A stretch of DNA of 57,364 nt from Bacillota bacterium (GTDB lineage Bacteria; Bacillota; Sulfobacillia; JAIMAT01). The notes under the pieces were generated by a model, which made no database searches, was not told the origin of the DNA, and worked only from the letters and a program-made list of their open reading frames with translations. How positions within the stretch are numbered: position 1 is the stretch's first letter; the number at the start of each line of letters is the position of its first letter. Positions 10,017-18,607 of the stretch are shown piece by piece. The stretch covers positions 1 through 57,364 of the forward strand of contig JASBVM010000011.1 in NCBI GenBank assembly GCA_029961055.1. The letters are read 5' to 3'. The position numbers were made by a program, and so were the translations under genes.

Positions 10017-10085
10017 GGAAGGAAATCCGCGCCAGACTGCAAGCTCCGCCCTCGGGCGGAGCCGTCCGGGTCGGCGCGCTGGCGC

Positions 10086-10094
10086 ATTATATCA
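10086..10094 (-). promoter_or_regulatory. extended -10 promoter for the rpsF operon
   Basis: TGATATAAT on the minus strand: a perfect TATAAT with the upstream TGN. Its TGA is also the stop codon of the DUF951 gene. No good -35 is present, as is common for extended -10 promoters. Confidence 0.6.
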
Positions 10095-10313
10095 CAGGCC
10101 GCTCGGGTCGTCCCCCAGCGGTGACGCCAGAATCCGTACCAGCCGCTGCTCGACCCGGCTTCGCGGCAGGAGCACCACGCGGCCGCAACCGGTGCAGCGG
10201 AGGCGGAGATCCGCGCCCGTGCGGAGGACCTCCCAGCTCGCCGAGCCGCAGGGATGCTGCCGCTTCAGCTCGATCACGTCCCCGAGGTGAAAGCGGATCG
10301 GCCCGCCTTTCAT
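10092..10313 (-). CDS. DUF951 family protein
   Basis: A 73-aa protein with FHLGDVIELKRQHPCGSASW and LRCTGCGRVVLLPRSRVEQR: the DUF951 pattern of one Cys in the HPCGS motif and a CxxC, suggesting a small metal-binding, possibly nucleic-acid-binding fold. Function unknown. The ATG at 10313 overlaps the TPR gene stop (ATGA). Genes of this family commonly lie near rpsF or parB in Firmicutes. Confidence 0.85.
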   Translation of the reverse strand: MKGGPIRFHLGDVIELKRQHPCGSASWEVLRTGADLRLRCTGCGRVVLLPRSRVEQRLVRILASPLGDDPSGL

Positions 10314-10807
10314 GCGAACGGCCTCCGGTCCGGGAGAAGGCCGCCCCACCCCCGGCGTCGCCACCAGGGCAGGCTCGCCTGCCGTTCCGCGCGTGCCGCC
10401 GCCTTGAGGGCCGCCACCATGCGTTCGATCTGGCCGCGCCGCTTGAAGAGGACGGCCAGGTTGTTGAAGGCGGCGACGTAGTCGGGGCGGATCTCCAGCG
10501 CTCGTCGATAGCAGCTCTCCGCTTCCTCCAGCTGACCGGCCTCGAGCGCGGCGTTTCCCCGATTGAGCCAAGCCGGGGCGCAGTCGGGATCCGTCGCCAG
10601 GACGTGGTCGAGCAGGCGCGCGGCCGCCTCGAGGCGGCCCTCCCGGAGAAGGAGGCCGGCCCACCTGCTGAGCAGGACCGGGTCCCGGGCCCCGCCGGCG
10701 CGGAGGCGCCGGATCAACAGCACCTTCGCCTCCTGCAGGCGGCCCTGCTGAATCAGGCGATCGAAGGCTTCCTCCCGCTCGGCCGACACTCCATCCTCCA
10801 CGCTCAC
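10310..10807 (-). CDS. tetratricopeptide repeat protein
   Basis: 165 aa with at least three TPR units: about residues 44-77 (PVLLSRWAGLLLREGRLEAA), 78-111 (APAWLNRGNAALEAGQLEEA) and 112-140 (YVAAFNNLAVLFKRRGQ). No signal peptide or membrane segment. Probably a cytoplasmic protein-protein scaffold; partner unknown. Translationally coupled to the DUF951 gene. Confidence 0.8.
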   Translation of the reverse strand: MSVEDGVSAEREEAFDRLIQQGRLQEAKVLLIRRLRAGGARDPVLLSRWAGLLLREGRLEAAARLLDHVLATDPDCAPAWLNRGNAALEAGQLEEAESCYRRALEIRPDYVAAFNNLAVLFKRRGQIERMVAALKAAARAERQASLPWWRRRGWGGLLPDRRPFA

Positions 10808-11004
10808 CCTCGACCTCCTCCCGAGGCGTCGGTCGGCGCCTCCCGTCGGGCTGCGTCAAGGCGAGGGGGAGGGGTGCCCCGTCCGGCCCTCCGATCGGGG
10901 GGTCGACCGCTCGCCCGTGCCCTGCGTGGCCCGGTGGGGCGGGCCCCCGGGGCGCTGAATGGCTCCCTCGCCTCGTACATACACTAATCCGTCCGCGGGA
11001 GGGG

Positions 11005-11667
11005 ATGCACATGCGGCCGTCTCAGCCAGGCACCCGGCGTCCCTCGGTGGTCCGCGTGCGTTACACCGAGCCGGCCGCGGCCGGGGCCGTGGCGCGCGGG
11101 GTAGTCGGTTCGCTGGGCCCGTTCGTGGATTCCGGACGCCCACTCCTTTTCCTTTGCATAGGCAGCGACAGGTCGACGGGCGATGCGCTCGGGCCCCTGG
11201 TCGGCAGCAAGCTGGCCGAGGGCTGGGCCTGCGCCAGGGCTGAAGGCTTCCGTCCGCCCCTGCAGGTCGTGGGTACCCTGGACGCCCCCGTGCACGCCGC
11301 GAACCTGGTCCAGACCGTCCATGGGCTGGAGCACTCCGTCCCGCGCCCCCTGGTGGTGGCGATCGACGCCTGCCTGGGGCCGGCGGAGAGCGTGGGCACC
11401 GTAACCGTCGGCCCGGGTCCGCTCCGTCCCGGAGCCGGCGTGCGGAAGGTGTTGCCCCAGGTGGGTGACTGCTACGTCACCGGCACGGTCAACGTCGGCG
11501 GCTTCATGGAATACCTGGTCCTGCAGAACACCCGGCTCAGCCTGGTGATGGCGATGGCCACGGTGATCGCCGAGGGGATCGCCGCCGCGGTCACCCGTCT
11601 CCTCGCCGGTCACGACGAGGTCGTGCTGGGTGAGGTCGAGGCCTGTTCCTCCGATGCGGCCTTATGA
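11005..11667 (+). CDS. yyaC: YyaC-like spore protein (predicted protease fold)
   Basis: 220 aa; LLFLCIGSDRSTGDALGPLVGS and LVVAIDACLGPAESVGTV match YyaC, a germination-protease-like spore protein of Firmicutes. Its substrate is unknown. It is the only plus-strand gene left of oriC, divergent from the TPR gene and convergent with DUF4446, whose stop overlaps it by 6 nt. Several starts are possible in the first 15 residues; the conserved core begins after residue 40. Confidence 0.85.
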   Translation: MHMRPSQPGTRRPSVVRVRYTEPAAAGAVARGVVGSLGPFVDSGRPLLFLCIGSDRSTGDALGPLVGSKLAEGWACARAEGFRPPLQVVGTLDAPVHAANLVQTVHGLEHSVPRPLVVAIDACLGPAESVGTVTVGPGPLRPGAGVRKVLPQVGDCYVTGTVNVGGFMEYLVLQNTRLSLVMAMATVIAEGIAAAVTRLLAGHDEVVLGEVEACSSDAAL

Positions 11668-12198
11668 GTCGCGGCCTGCCGCTGCCTCGCGCATCGAGGA
11701 GGAGAGGCCGTCGAGCGCCTGCCGGAGGGCCTCCGCCTCTTCCTCGCTCAACCGGGCGCGATCGGCCGCAGCCCCACCCTCGATCCGTTTGGCGTATGTG
11801 TAGCAGCCGCGCTCGGTCTGGATCCAGGTGAGGGTGATACCGTCGCCTTCCTCGGTGAGGAGCGCCAAGCTCTGGCTGGGGGGCGCACCGTCCTGGCCCA
11901 TGGCCGGGTAGCGCTTGAGCGCGTAAGACTGGAAGCTCCGGCGCTGCCTGCGGCGCAGCTGTTCCACTTGGCGCTGGAGGCTGCTCACCTCGGTTCGGAG
12001 GCGCTCGACCTCCACGGCCATCTCCTCGAGTGCCCGCTCCAGGCGGCCCAGCTCCGTGCGGCCGAGGTCACGCTCGATCTGCAGCCGGGTTCGGCGAGAC
12101 GCCCTCACCGCGACGATGGCCAGGACGAAGGCGAGGAAGGCCAGGAGGACTCCGGCCAGGGCGGCGGGTTCAAGCAGGTTCCCATCGATGGGGGGCAT
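11662..12198 (-). CDS. DUF4446 family protein
   Basis: 178 aa: one N-terminal membrane helix (about residues 10-32), a coiled coil (about 50-88, LERALEEMAVEVERLRTEVSS), then a small domain with YALKRYPAMGQDGAPPSQSLALLTEEGDGITLTWI, diagnostic of DUF4446. Members are usually next to parB/noc in spore-formers; function unknown. Membrane-anchored with the domain in the cytoplasm, by inference. Confidence 0.85.
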   Translation of the reverse strand: MPPIDGNLLEPAALAGVLLAFLAFVLAIVAVRASRRTRLQIERDLGRTELGRLERALEEMAVEVERLRTEVSSLQRQVEQLRRRQRRSFQSYALKRYPAMGQDGAPPSQSLALLTEEGDGITLTWIQTERGCYTYAKRIEGGAAADRARLSEEEAEALRQALDGLSSSMREAAAGRDS

Positions 12199-12298
12199 CG
12201 TTGCGGCTCCTTCCCTTCCTCGGCGCGTCTCCGGGTCGCGGCGATCGTACCTGTGCCGTCATTTCGTGCGCGGCCCTTCCCCGTGGCCTCGATCTGTC

Positions 12299-12997
12299 TC
12301 AGAGACCCAGCCCGTGCAGAAGGGGTGTCAAGGCGCCCAGCGCTACGGCGACGAGCAAGGCTGGCAACAGGTTGGCCACCCGGATCTCTGTCGCTCCCAC
12401 CATGTTCAGTCCGATGGCGAGAATGAGCAAGCCTCCCGTCGCTGTCAAGGCGCGCTCAGCGCTGGTCGTGAGAAAGGCGTGGAAGGGCGCGGCGAAGAGC
12501 GCGATGCCTCCTTGGTAGACCAGGACCGCCAGGGCGGCCAGGCCCACGCTCGCCCCCATGGTCGCGGCGAGAAGGGTCGAGGTGATACCGTCCAGGATCG
12601 CCTTGGCGAAGAGGATGGAGTGGTCGCCGCGGAGACCGTCCTGGATCGCACCGACGATGGACATCGGGCCGACGATGAAGATGACGGTGGCGGTGATGAA
12701 GCCGTTCCCGTCGCCTCCCATCCTCGCGGGCAGGACCCTGCGCAGCCAGAGGCTGAAGCGCTCGAGACCCTCGTGGACGTGGAGCCATTCTCCAACGGCG
12801 GCGCCCAACGCGGTGGACAGCAGGGCCACCAGGGTCTGACCCGCGGGCAGCGCTTGGCCGAGTCCGATGAGAACCACCCCCAGGCCGACAGCCTGGAGCA
12901 TCCGCCGGTGGGTTCCGTCTGCCAGAGGAGGCAGGAGGAAGGCGCCAAGAAGGGTGCCGGCGAGGATCGCCAGAGTATTGACCAGGGTTCCGATCAC
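12299..12997 (-). CDS. DUF554 family membrane protein
   Basis: 232 aa with about 6-7 membrane segments; starts VIGTLVNTLAILAGTLLGAF and contains GFITATVIFIVGPMSIVGAI, conserved in DUF554 (YdfK/YqgA-like). Transport role unknown. GTG at 12997 is used since the family starts there; the open frame extends upstream through the parS site, where translation would make no sense. Confidence 0.85.
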   Translation of the reverse strand: MIGTLVNTLAILAGTLLGAFLLPPLADGTHRRMLQAVGLGVVLIGLGQALPAGQTLVALLSTALGAAVGEWLHVHEGLERFSLWLRRVLPARMGGDGNGFITATVIFIVGPMSIVGAIQDGLRGDHSILFAKAILDGITSTLLAATMGASVGLAALAVLVYQGGIALFAAPFHAFLTTSAERALTATGGLLILAIGLNMVGATEIRVANLLPALLVAVALGALTPLLHGLGL

Positions 12998-13061
12998 GGC
13001 TTGCGCGTCCTCTCTTGTCCCGGTTCCCGCCCGAGGGCGGTATTGCGATGATGGGTGGCGA

Positions 13062-13077
13062 TGTTTCACGTGAAACA
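13062..13077. other. parS centromere site
   Basis: TGTTTCACGTGAAACA is a perfect 16-bp palindrome identical to the Bacillus-type parS consensus TGTTNCACGTGAAACA. It lies 62 nt after the parB stop and 64 nt upstream of the DUF554 start. ParB loads here and spreads; it is about 6 kb from dnaA. No second copy was noticed in the window. Confidence 0.95.
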
Positions 13078-13138
13078 GCCGCCGCGCGGCGGCCGTCGTC
13101 CCGCGCCCAGGCCCGTCGTCCACCGATGGCTCGTCCGC

Positions 13139-14062
13139 CTAGCCGCCCGGTCCCCCGTCCTCTGCGAGACTCCGCCCCAGCATCAGCTCCGCCAACCGCT
13201 CCAGGTCCTCCAGGCCGAAGAAGCGGATCTCGATGGTCCCGCCCTGGGCCTGCGGCCGGATCCGGACCGGGCTTCCCAGGACGTCCTGGAGACGGTCCTG
13301 CAGCTGTTCCATCTCCGCCTGCCAGACCGGCTGTTCGCCGCCGGCCGGCGCCCGCTCCACCCGTCCCGCGCCGCCCCGCTCCCGCCGTCCTTGGCCCCCC
13401 GCCTCCTGGCGGACGCGGCGCTCCACCTCGCGGACGCTCCAGCCCTCTTCCACCGCCTGCTTCGCCAGGCGCTCGCGCTCGGCAGGGTCCTCCACCCCCA
13501 GCAGGGCTCGAGCGTGACCCTCGCTCAAGACCCGCCGCTCCACCCACTGGGCGACCGGCTCCGGGAGTTGAAGAAGACGCAGCGAGTTGGCGATGGTCGA
13601 CCGGCTCTTGCCCACCCGCCGCGCCACTTCCTCCTGCGTCAAGCCCAGGTCGTGGATCAGCGTGGCGTAGGCGCGCGCTTCGTCCAGCGGGCTCAGTTCC
13701 TCCCGCTGGATGTTCTCGATCAGGGCGAGCTCCAGCATCTGGCGGTCGTCCACATCGCGGAGGATGGCGGGGATCTCCGCCAGTCCGGCCTGGCTGGCCG
13801 CCCGCCAGCGCCGCTCCCCGGCCACCAGTTCGTACCTCTCCCCGGCCCGGCGCACGATCACGGGTTCCAGCACGCCGTGCTCCTTGACCGAGGCGACCAG
13901 CTCCTGCAGCTTGGCGTCGTCCATCTGCCGGCGCGGCTGCATCGGGTTGGCCCGGATCGCCCCCACCGGCAGCAAGCGGACCTCCTCGCCCGGCCTCTGC
14001 TCCAGGCCCTCCGGGAAGAGCGCCTGAAGGCCCCGTCCCAACGCCGTCCGGTTAACCGGCAC
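13139..14062 (-). CDS. parB: chromosome-partitioning protein ParB (Spo0J)
   Basis: 307 aa. ParB/Srx CTPase region: LPVGAIRANPMQPRR, ERYELVAGERRWRAA (CTP-binding GERRxR) and ALIENIQREELSPLDEA; HTH near residue 140-165 (LTQEEVARRVGKSRSTIANSLRLLQLP); C-terminal dimer domain after a charged linker. The GTG at 14062 has GGGAGGTG 7 nt upstream and overlaps the parA stop by 11 nt. Acts on parS at 13062. Confidence 0.95.
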   Translation of the reverse strand: MPVNRTALGRGLQALFPEGLEQRPGEEVRLLPVGAIRANPMQPRRQMDDAKLQELVASVKEHGVLEPVIVRRAGERYELVAGERRWRAASQAGLAEIPAILRDVDDRQMLELALIENIQREELSPLDEARAYATLIHDLGLTQEEVARRVGKSRSTIANSLRLLQLPEPVAQWVERRVLSEGHARALLGVEDPAERERLAKQAVEEGWSVREVERRVRQEAGGQGRRERGGAGRVERAPAGGEQPVWQAEMEQLQDRLQDVLGSPVRIRPQAQGGTIEIRFFGLEDLERLAELMLGRSLAEDGGPGG

Positions 14063-14816
14063 GTTCGAGCACCTCCCTCGCCAGCTCGAGGTAGACCTCC
14101 GCGCCCCGGGATTTCGGATCGTAGAGCAGGACAGGCAGTCCGTGGCTCGGCGCCTCGCTGATGCGCACGTTCCTGGGGATGACACTGCGGAAGACCTTCC
14201 GGGGGAAGTATCGCTTCACTTCCTCCGCCACCTGGATGGACAGGTTGGTCCTGCCGTCGAACATGGTCAGCACCACGCCCTCCAGCTCCAGCGCCTCGTT
14301 CAGGTTGGCGCGCACCATGCGCACGCTGTTCAGGAGCTGCGTGAGCCCCTCCAGGGCGTAGTACTCGCACTGGATCGGGATGAGCACCGAGTGGGCGGCC
14401 GTCAGGGCGTTGATGGTCAGGAGCCCGAGCGAGGGCGGGCAGTCGATGAGCACGAAGTCGTAGGCGTCCTGCTCCTTCTCCAGCGCCTTCCGGAGCCGCG
14501 ACTCCCGGGCCATCATGTTGACCAGCTCGATCTCGGCCCCGGCCAAGTCGATGTTGGCCGGCACGAGGAAGAGCCCGTCCACCGGCGTCGGCCGCACGGA
14601 CGCCCCCAGCTCCGCCTGGCCGATCAGGGCGTCGTAGATGTTGGGCCGGCTCCCTTCCTTGTCCACGCCCAGACCGCTCGTGCTGTTCCCCTGCGGGTCG
14701 ATGTCCACCAGAAGGACCCTCTGGCCAAGCTGCGCGAGGCCGGCGCCCAGGTTCACAGCCGTCGTGGTCTTGCCCACCCCGCCCTTCTGATTGGCCACCG
14801 CGATCACCCGGGCCAT
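14052..14816 (-). CDS. parA: chromosome-partitioning ATPase ParA (Soj)
   Basis: 254 aa with the deviant Walker A KGGVGKTT at residues 11-18, VLLVDIDPQGNSTSGLG and FVLIDCPPSLGLLT. It binds DNA non-specifically in the ATP state, is stimulated by ParB, and in Bacillus also controls DnaA. The ATG at 14816 is 10 nt after the noc stop. Confidence 0.95.
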   Translation of the reverse strand: MARVIAVANQKGGVGKTTTAVNLGAGLAQLGQRVLLVDIDPQGNSTSGLGVDKEGSRPNIYDALIGQAELGASVRPTPVDGLFLVPANIDLAGAEIELVNMMARESRLRKALEKEQDAYDFVLIDCPPSLGLLTINALTAAHSVLIPIQCEYYALEGLTQLLNSVRMVRANLNEALELEGVVLTMFDGRTNLSIQVAEEVKRYFPRKVFRSVIPRNVRISEAPSHGLPVLLYDPKSRGAEVYLELAREVLERAG

Positions 14817-14826
14817 GAGCCGCCGA

Positions 14827-15711
14827 TCATTCCCTCCGCGCTGCCTTGCCGGGCAGGTTCTGCACCGCTCTGTCAGGAACCGTCTTTCCCGCCACGGGTA
14901 CGGGCCGCTTGGAGATGCGCACCCGCACCTCCAGCTCTTCGCCCAGGTCCACTTCCTCCAGGCGGGTGGCCACACCTGCCGCCTGGAGGTGATTGACCGC
15001 CTGCCGGAAGGTATTGAGGAAGATCCGGATGTCCTTGATCACGCGAACCTGCCGCCGCCCGGGGTTGGTCGGCGGGCGCTGGCCCGAGGCGGCCACCAGC
15101 TGCTCCACCCAACGTTCGGTCTCCTGGACGGTCAGGTCGGCCTCCACGATCTTCTCCAGGACCTCCATCTGGAGCTGCTCGTCCTCTATGCGGAGGAGCG
15201 CCCGTGCATGGCGCTCGCTCACCACGTCCCGCCGCCGGAAGATCTCGCGGCGCACGGCTTCGGGCAGATGAAGGAGGCGCAGGCGGTTGGCCACGGTGCT
15301 CGGGCTCTTCCCGATCCGCGCCGCCAGCTCGCTCTGGCGCAGATGGAAGTCCTCGATCAGCTCGCGGTAGCCCTCCGCCTCCTCCAGGAAGTGGAGGTTC
15401 TCCCGCTGCAGGTTCTCCACCAGGCTGAGCACCGCCGCGCGCCGGTCGTCGGCTTCCATCACCACGGCGGGGATGCGCTCCAGCCCGGCCATCCGGGCCG
15501 CCCGCCAGCGGCGTTCCCCCGCCACCAGCTCGTACGCACCCCCGACCGGCCGGACGACCACCGGCTGCAACAGCCCGTTTTCGCGGATCGACTCCGAGAG
15601 CTCCTGCAGCGCTTCGCTGCCAAAGTGGCGCCTGGCTTGATACGGGCTCGGGCGCACTTGGTCGACGGGCACCTCGAGCCACCGCTCTACCGACGAACCC
15701 CCGACGCCCAT
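14827..15711 (-). CDS. noc: nucleoid occlusion protein Noc (ParB paralogue)
   Basis: 294 aa ParB-like CTPase: VPVDQVRPSPYQARRHF, YELVAGERRWRAARMAG, SLVENLQRENLHFLEEAEGY, and HTH LRQSELAARIGKSPSTVANRLRLLHLP. Position between rsmG and parA is that of noc in Bacillus. It would bind its own sites and block Z-ring assembly over the nucleoid. ATG at 15711 has GGAGGTGA upstream. The extension MGVGGSSVERWLEV is too short to judge a membrane-binding N-terminal helix. Confidence 0.85.
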   Translation of the reverse strand: MGVGGSSVERWLEVPVDQVRPSPYQARRHFGSEALQELSESIRENGLLQPVVVRPVGGAYELVAGERRWRAARMAGLERIPAVVMEADDRRAAVLSLVENLQRENLHFLEEAEGYRELIEDFHLRQSELAARIGKSPSTVANRLRLLHLPEAVRREIFRRRDVVSERHARALLRIEDEQLQMEVLEKIVEADLTVQETERWVEQLVAASGQRPPTNPGRRQVRVIKDIRIFLNTFRQAVNHLQAAGVATRLEEVDLGEELEVRVRISKRPVPVAGKTVPDRAVQNLPGKAARRE

Positions 15712-15808
15712 GCGCCGCCTCACCTCCGGCGGCGCCCTCCTTCCACGCCGCGGCTTTTCGCTCCTTCCCGCCAAGCGCCGCGGCTGTCGGCGCGCCCCTC
15801 CCGGTCCG

Positions 15809-16510
15809 TCAGCCCTCGGCCCGAAAGACCAGGAGTCGCCGGATCTCGCCACCCCTCGGCAGGCGCGCCTCCACCACCCGCACCAGCTCGAGGCGCTCCC
15901 GCCGCAGCGAGGCCCGGGCCTCCTGCAGTTCCTGCTCCGCCCCCGGCCCCTTGTAAGCGAAAAAAAGCCCTCCCGGTCGCTCCGGAAGAGCTGCCACCCA
16001 GGGTACCAACCGTCGGAGGGGGGCCACCGCCCGCGCCGTCACCCGGGCGAATCGTCCCGGCCACACGGCGTCGTGGTCGAGCGGCCGCCAGGTCCGCCTG
16101 TCCTCCGCGCGCCCCCAGACCACGTGCACCCGGCCGCCGACCCCCAGCGCGGAGGCCTCGCGTGCCAGAAAGGCGGCCTTCTTGCGCGTCGCCTCCAGCA
16201 GCCACCAGCGGCGATCCGGCTCCGCCAGCGCCAGGGCCAGGCCGGGGAAGCCGCCGCCGGATCCCACGTCCACCGCCTCACCCTCGCCGGCCCATTCCGG
16301 CGCCGAGAGAGCCAGAAGGGAGTCAAGGATGTTCCGGCGCAGGTTTTCCTCCGTCCCGGCGACACCGGAGACAGCCCAGCGTTCCGCCTCGGCCGCCACG
16401 TCCTCCCCCAGGCGGACCAGCGCCGCGGTCTGCTCCCCGGGAAGTGAGACGCCCCACTCCTCCAGCCACTGTTTCAAGAGCGCCACGTGCTCACCGGCCG
16501 CCTCGCTCAC
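15809..16510 (-). CDS. rsmG: 16S rRNA (guanine527-N7)-methyltransferase
   Basis: 233 aa SAM-dependent methyltransferase: NILDSLLAL, SAM loop VDVGSGGGFPGLALALA, LLEATRKKAAFL, FARVTARAVAPL. Methylates G527 of 16S rRNA. GTG at 16510 overlaps the jag stop (GTGA). In most Firmicutes mnmE and mnmG separate jag from rsmG; here the two genes overlap. Confidence 0.94.
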   Translation of the reverse strand: MSEAAGEHVALLKQWLEEWGVSLPGEQTAALVRLGEDVAAEAERWAVSGVAGTEENLRRNILDSLLALSAPEWAGEGEAVDVGSGGGFPGLALALAEPDRRWWLLEATRKKAAFLAREASALGVGGRVHVVWGRAEDRRTWRPLDHDAVWPGRFARVTARAVAPLRRLVPWVAALPERPGGLFFAYKGPGAEQELQEARASLRRERLELVRVVEARLPRGGEIRRLLVFRAEG

Positions 16511-17250
16511 GACCCTGTCGCAGCACCCTTCCTGCGGGCGTCGCCACCCGCGTGGCGGCGCCTGTGCAGCCGCCGGGCCGGTTCGCTTCCCTTGGCCGCC
16601 TGCTCCCTCCCCGCCGCCGCGCCGGCGGGCTCCACCACGACGAAGCGACGCGGCTCCTCACCCTCGCTGTGGGTCCGTACCCGCGCATCGCCCTCCAGCG
16701 CCAAGTGGACCAGCCGGCGCTCCGCTGCCGGCATGGGCGGCAGCTGTATGGGCTTCCCGCTCTCCACCGCCTGCTCGGCCGCCTGGCGCGCCATCCGCTT
16801 GAGGTGGACGCTTCTCCGCTCGCGGTACTGGACCGCGTCCAGGACCAGCGGCGTCCTGTCCCCGGAGGCCTGGGTGGCCACCGTGTTGGTCAGTGTCTGG
16901 AGCGCATCCAGCGTCTGCCCGTGGAAGCCGATCAGCTCGCCTGCATCCCGTCCCCGCAGCTGCAGAACGATCCGCTCCTCCTCCCGGACCACCACCACCG
17001 AGGTCCCCGTGCAACCGTAGAGCAGGGCGACCCGCGAGAGGAAGCGCTGGGCGGCGAGCGCCTTGTCCATGGCCAGCGTCAGCCGGACACGGGCCTGCTT
17101 GGCATCGCCCGGCGCGGCCGTTCCGCCGTCCGCGCCCGGCTCCTCCAGAACCTCTACCTTCACGTCCCGGTGTCCTACGCCACCCAATCGAATCAGGCCG
17201 ATGGAGACCGCCTCGTCCACGCTCGGCGCCGTCACTTCCACCGACCGCAA
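16507..17250 (-). CDS. jag: RNA-binding protein Jag/KhpB (EloR)
   Basis: 247 aa. N-terminal Jag domain (RSVEVTAPSVDEAVSIGLIRLG), KH domain with RGRDAGELIGFHGQTLDALQ, and R3H-like helix region (residues about 150-205: AAERRLVHLALEGDARVRTHSEGEEPRR). The tail is basic, with RRLHRRRHAGGDARRKG. Works with KhpA on cell elongation RNA targets in Gram-positives. TTG start at 17250, preceded by GAGAGGGG; 4 nt after the yidC stop. Confidence 0.92.
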   Translation of the reverse strand: MRSVEVTAPSVDEAVSIGLIRLGGVGHRDVKVEVLEEPGADGGTAAPGDAKQARVRLTLAMDKALAAQRFLSRVALLYGCTGTSVVVVREEERIVLQLRGRDAGELIGFHGQTLDALQTLTNTVATQASGDRTPLVLDAVQYRERRSVHLKRMARQAAEQAVESGKPIQLPPMPAAERRLVHLALEGDARVRTHSEGEEPRRFVVVEPAGAAAGREQAAKGSEPARRLHRRRHAGGDARRKGAATGS

Positions 17251-17254
17251 AGGC

Positions 17255-17908
17255 TCATCCCCTCTCCGTCGTACGCTTGACCACCCGAGGCACCATCGCC
17301 GCCTGGAAGACGCTGAAGATGTTGGAGACGACGAAGTAGAGGCCCAGCCCCGCAGGCAGGTTGAGGGTGATCCAGCCCATCAGGAGCGGCATCAGGTACA
17401 TCATCATGCGCTGCTGCTGACCTGCCTGGCCCGACATCCCCGGCGAGTTGCGCAGCATCACCCAGCTCTGCAGGAAGGTCGTCAGAGCTGTCAGGATCGG
17501 AAGCACGTAGAACGGATCCGGGCGGGACAGCGCGCTGATCCAGAGGAAGGAGGCGTGCGAGAAGTCGAACCGGCGCAGCGTCTCATAGAGCGCCCAGAGG
17601 ATGGGCAACTGCAGGAGCAACGGGAAGCAGCCGGACGCGGGGTTCACCCCGTGCTCCCGCCAGAGCTTCATCGTCTCTTCGTTCAGCTTCTGGGGGTTGT
17701 TCTTGTACTTCTTTTGCAGGTCGGCCAGTTTCGGCTGGAGGTCCTGCATCTTGCGCGAGGAGACCATGGACGGCCAGGTGGCCGGCCAGAGGATCCCGCG
17801 GACCAGCAGGGTCAACAGGACGATGCCGACGCCGTAGCTGCCGGCCACGGAGGCCAGGAATGTCAGCGCCGCCCGGAAAGCCTCGAGCAACGCGTCCCAG
17901 ACTGCCAA
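17255..17908 (-). CDS. yidC: membrane protein insertase YidC/SpoIIIJ/Oxa1 family
   Basis: 217 aa with the Oxa1 core: LLTLLVRGILWPATW (conserved Arg in the groove), QPKLADLQKKYKNNPQKLNEETMKLW cytoplasmic coiled coil, then SGCFPLLLQLPILWALYETLR and three further helices. No lipobox signal peptide, unlike Bacillus SpoIIIJ, so it is a short five-helix form. TTG at 17908 has a perfect AAGGAGGT. Inserts membrane proteins with or without SecYEG. Confidence 0.94.
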   Translation of the reverse strand: MAVWDALLEAFRAALTFLASVAGSYGVGIVLLTLLVRGILWPATWPSMVSSRKMQDLQPKLADLQKKYKNNPQKLNEETMKLWREHGVNPASGCFPLLLQLPILWALYETLRRFDFSHASFLWISALSRPDPFYVLPILTALTTFLQSWVMLRNSPGMSGQAGQQQRMMMYLMPLLMGWITLNLPAGLGLYFVVSNIFSVFQAAMVPRVVKRTTERG

Positions 17909-17967
17909 CCAGAAACCTCCTTACGAGGAAGGGCGCTCCATGCGCCACCTCCCGGGGGACGACGCCC

Positions 17968-18189
17968 TCAGGGCACGGGATCGTAACCGCCCGGCGACCA
18001 GGGTCCGCACCGGACCACGCGCCAAGCCGCCAGCGCGGATCCCTTCGCGGCGCCGTGCTTCTGGACTGCCTCCACCGCGTACTCCGAGCAGGTGGGCGTG
18101 AACCGACAGCTCGGAGGTTTGAGCGGCGAGATCCATCTCTGGTAGAAGCGGATGGCGCCTACCAGGAGTTTCTGAGCCCTGCCGCTCAC
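17968..18189 (-). CDS. yidD: membrane protein insertion efficiency factor YidD
   Basis: 73 aa: [20 protein letters not shown] followed by [14 protein letters not shown] and [12 protein letters not shown], the complete YidD signature. GTG at 18189 overlaps the rnpA stop (GTGA), giving the usual rnpA-yidD coupling. Confidence 0.95.
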   Translation of the reverse strand: MSGRAQKLLVGAIRFYQRWISPLKPPSCRFTPTCSEYAVEAVQKHGAAKGSALAAWRVVRCGPWSPGGYDPVP

Positions 18190-18554
18190 TCGACGGGTCC
18201 CGGCTGCGAGCATCTGTCCTCGCCCTCGTCTCCCCACAGTTGCAGTGCGCTGAAGAGCCTCGCCATCTCCGCTGCAAAGCCCGGATAAGACATCTCGCGG
18301 GTAGCCCGACGGCCCACGATGACGATATCGTGACCCGGCCGCACCCGGTGCCACGAGCGCCGGGCCCACTCCCGCAGCCGCCTGCGCACCCGGTTGCGAG
18401 CGGCTGCCCGGCCGATACGCGAGCTGACCACGATACCGAGCCGGCTGACCTCCAGCTCATTAGGCACAGTGTACACCACGGCCGGCCGGCCAACGACCTG
18501 TATGCCGCAGTCAAAAACGCGCCGGAACTGCTCCCGGCGCACGATCCTCTCCAC
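18186..18554 (-). CDS. rnpA: ribonuclease P protein component
   Basis: 122 aa: [16 protein letters not shown] at the N-terminus, [21 protein letters not shown] as the RNR signature, then [14 protein letters not shown]. It binds the RNase P RNA and helps mature tRNA 5' ends. Start GTG at 18554 is chosen from family alignment; no ATG is available and the frame stays open upstream across rpmH. Confidence 0.92.
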   Translation of the reverse strand: MERIVRREQFRRVFDCGIQVVGRPAVVYTVPNELEVSRLGIVVSSRIGRAAARNRVRRRLREWARRSWHRVRPGHDIVIVGRRATREMSYPGFAAEMARLFSALQLWGDEGEDRCSQPGPVE

Positions 18555-18607
18555 CCTGCGGAGCGTGGCCCGACCAGGCGACCCCCACGGGCCGCGCCCG
18601 CCCTCCT

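Noticed and set aside
14791-17280. 829-codon open frame on the plus strand
   Set aside because: Antisense to noc, rsmG and jag; composition is Pro/Arg/Ala-rich shadow.
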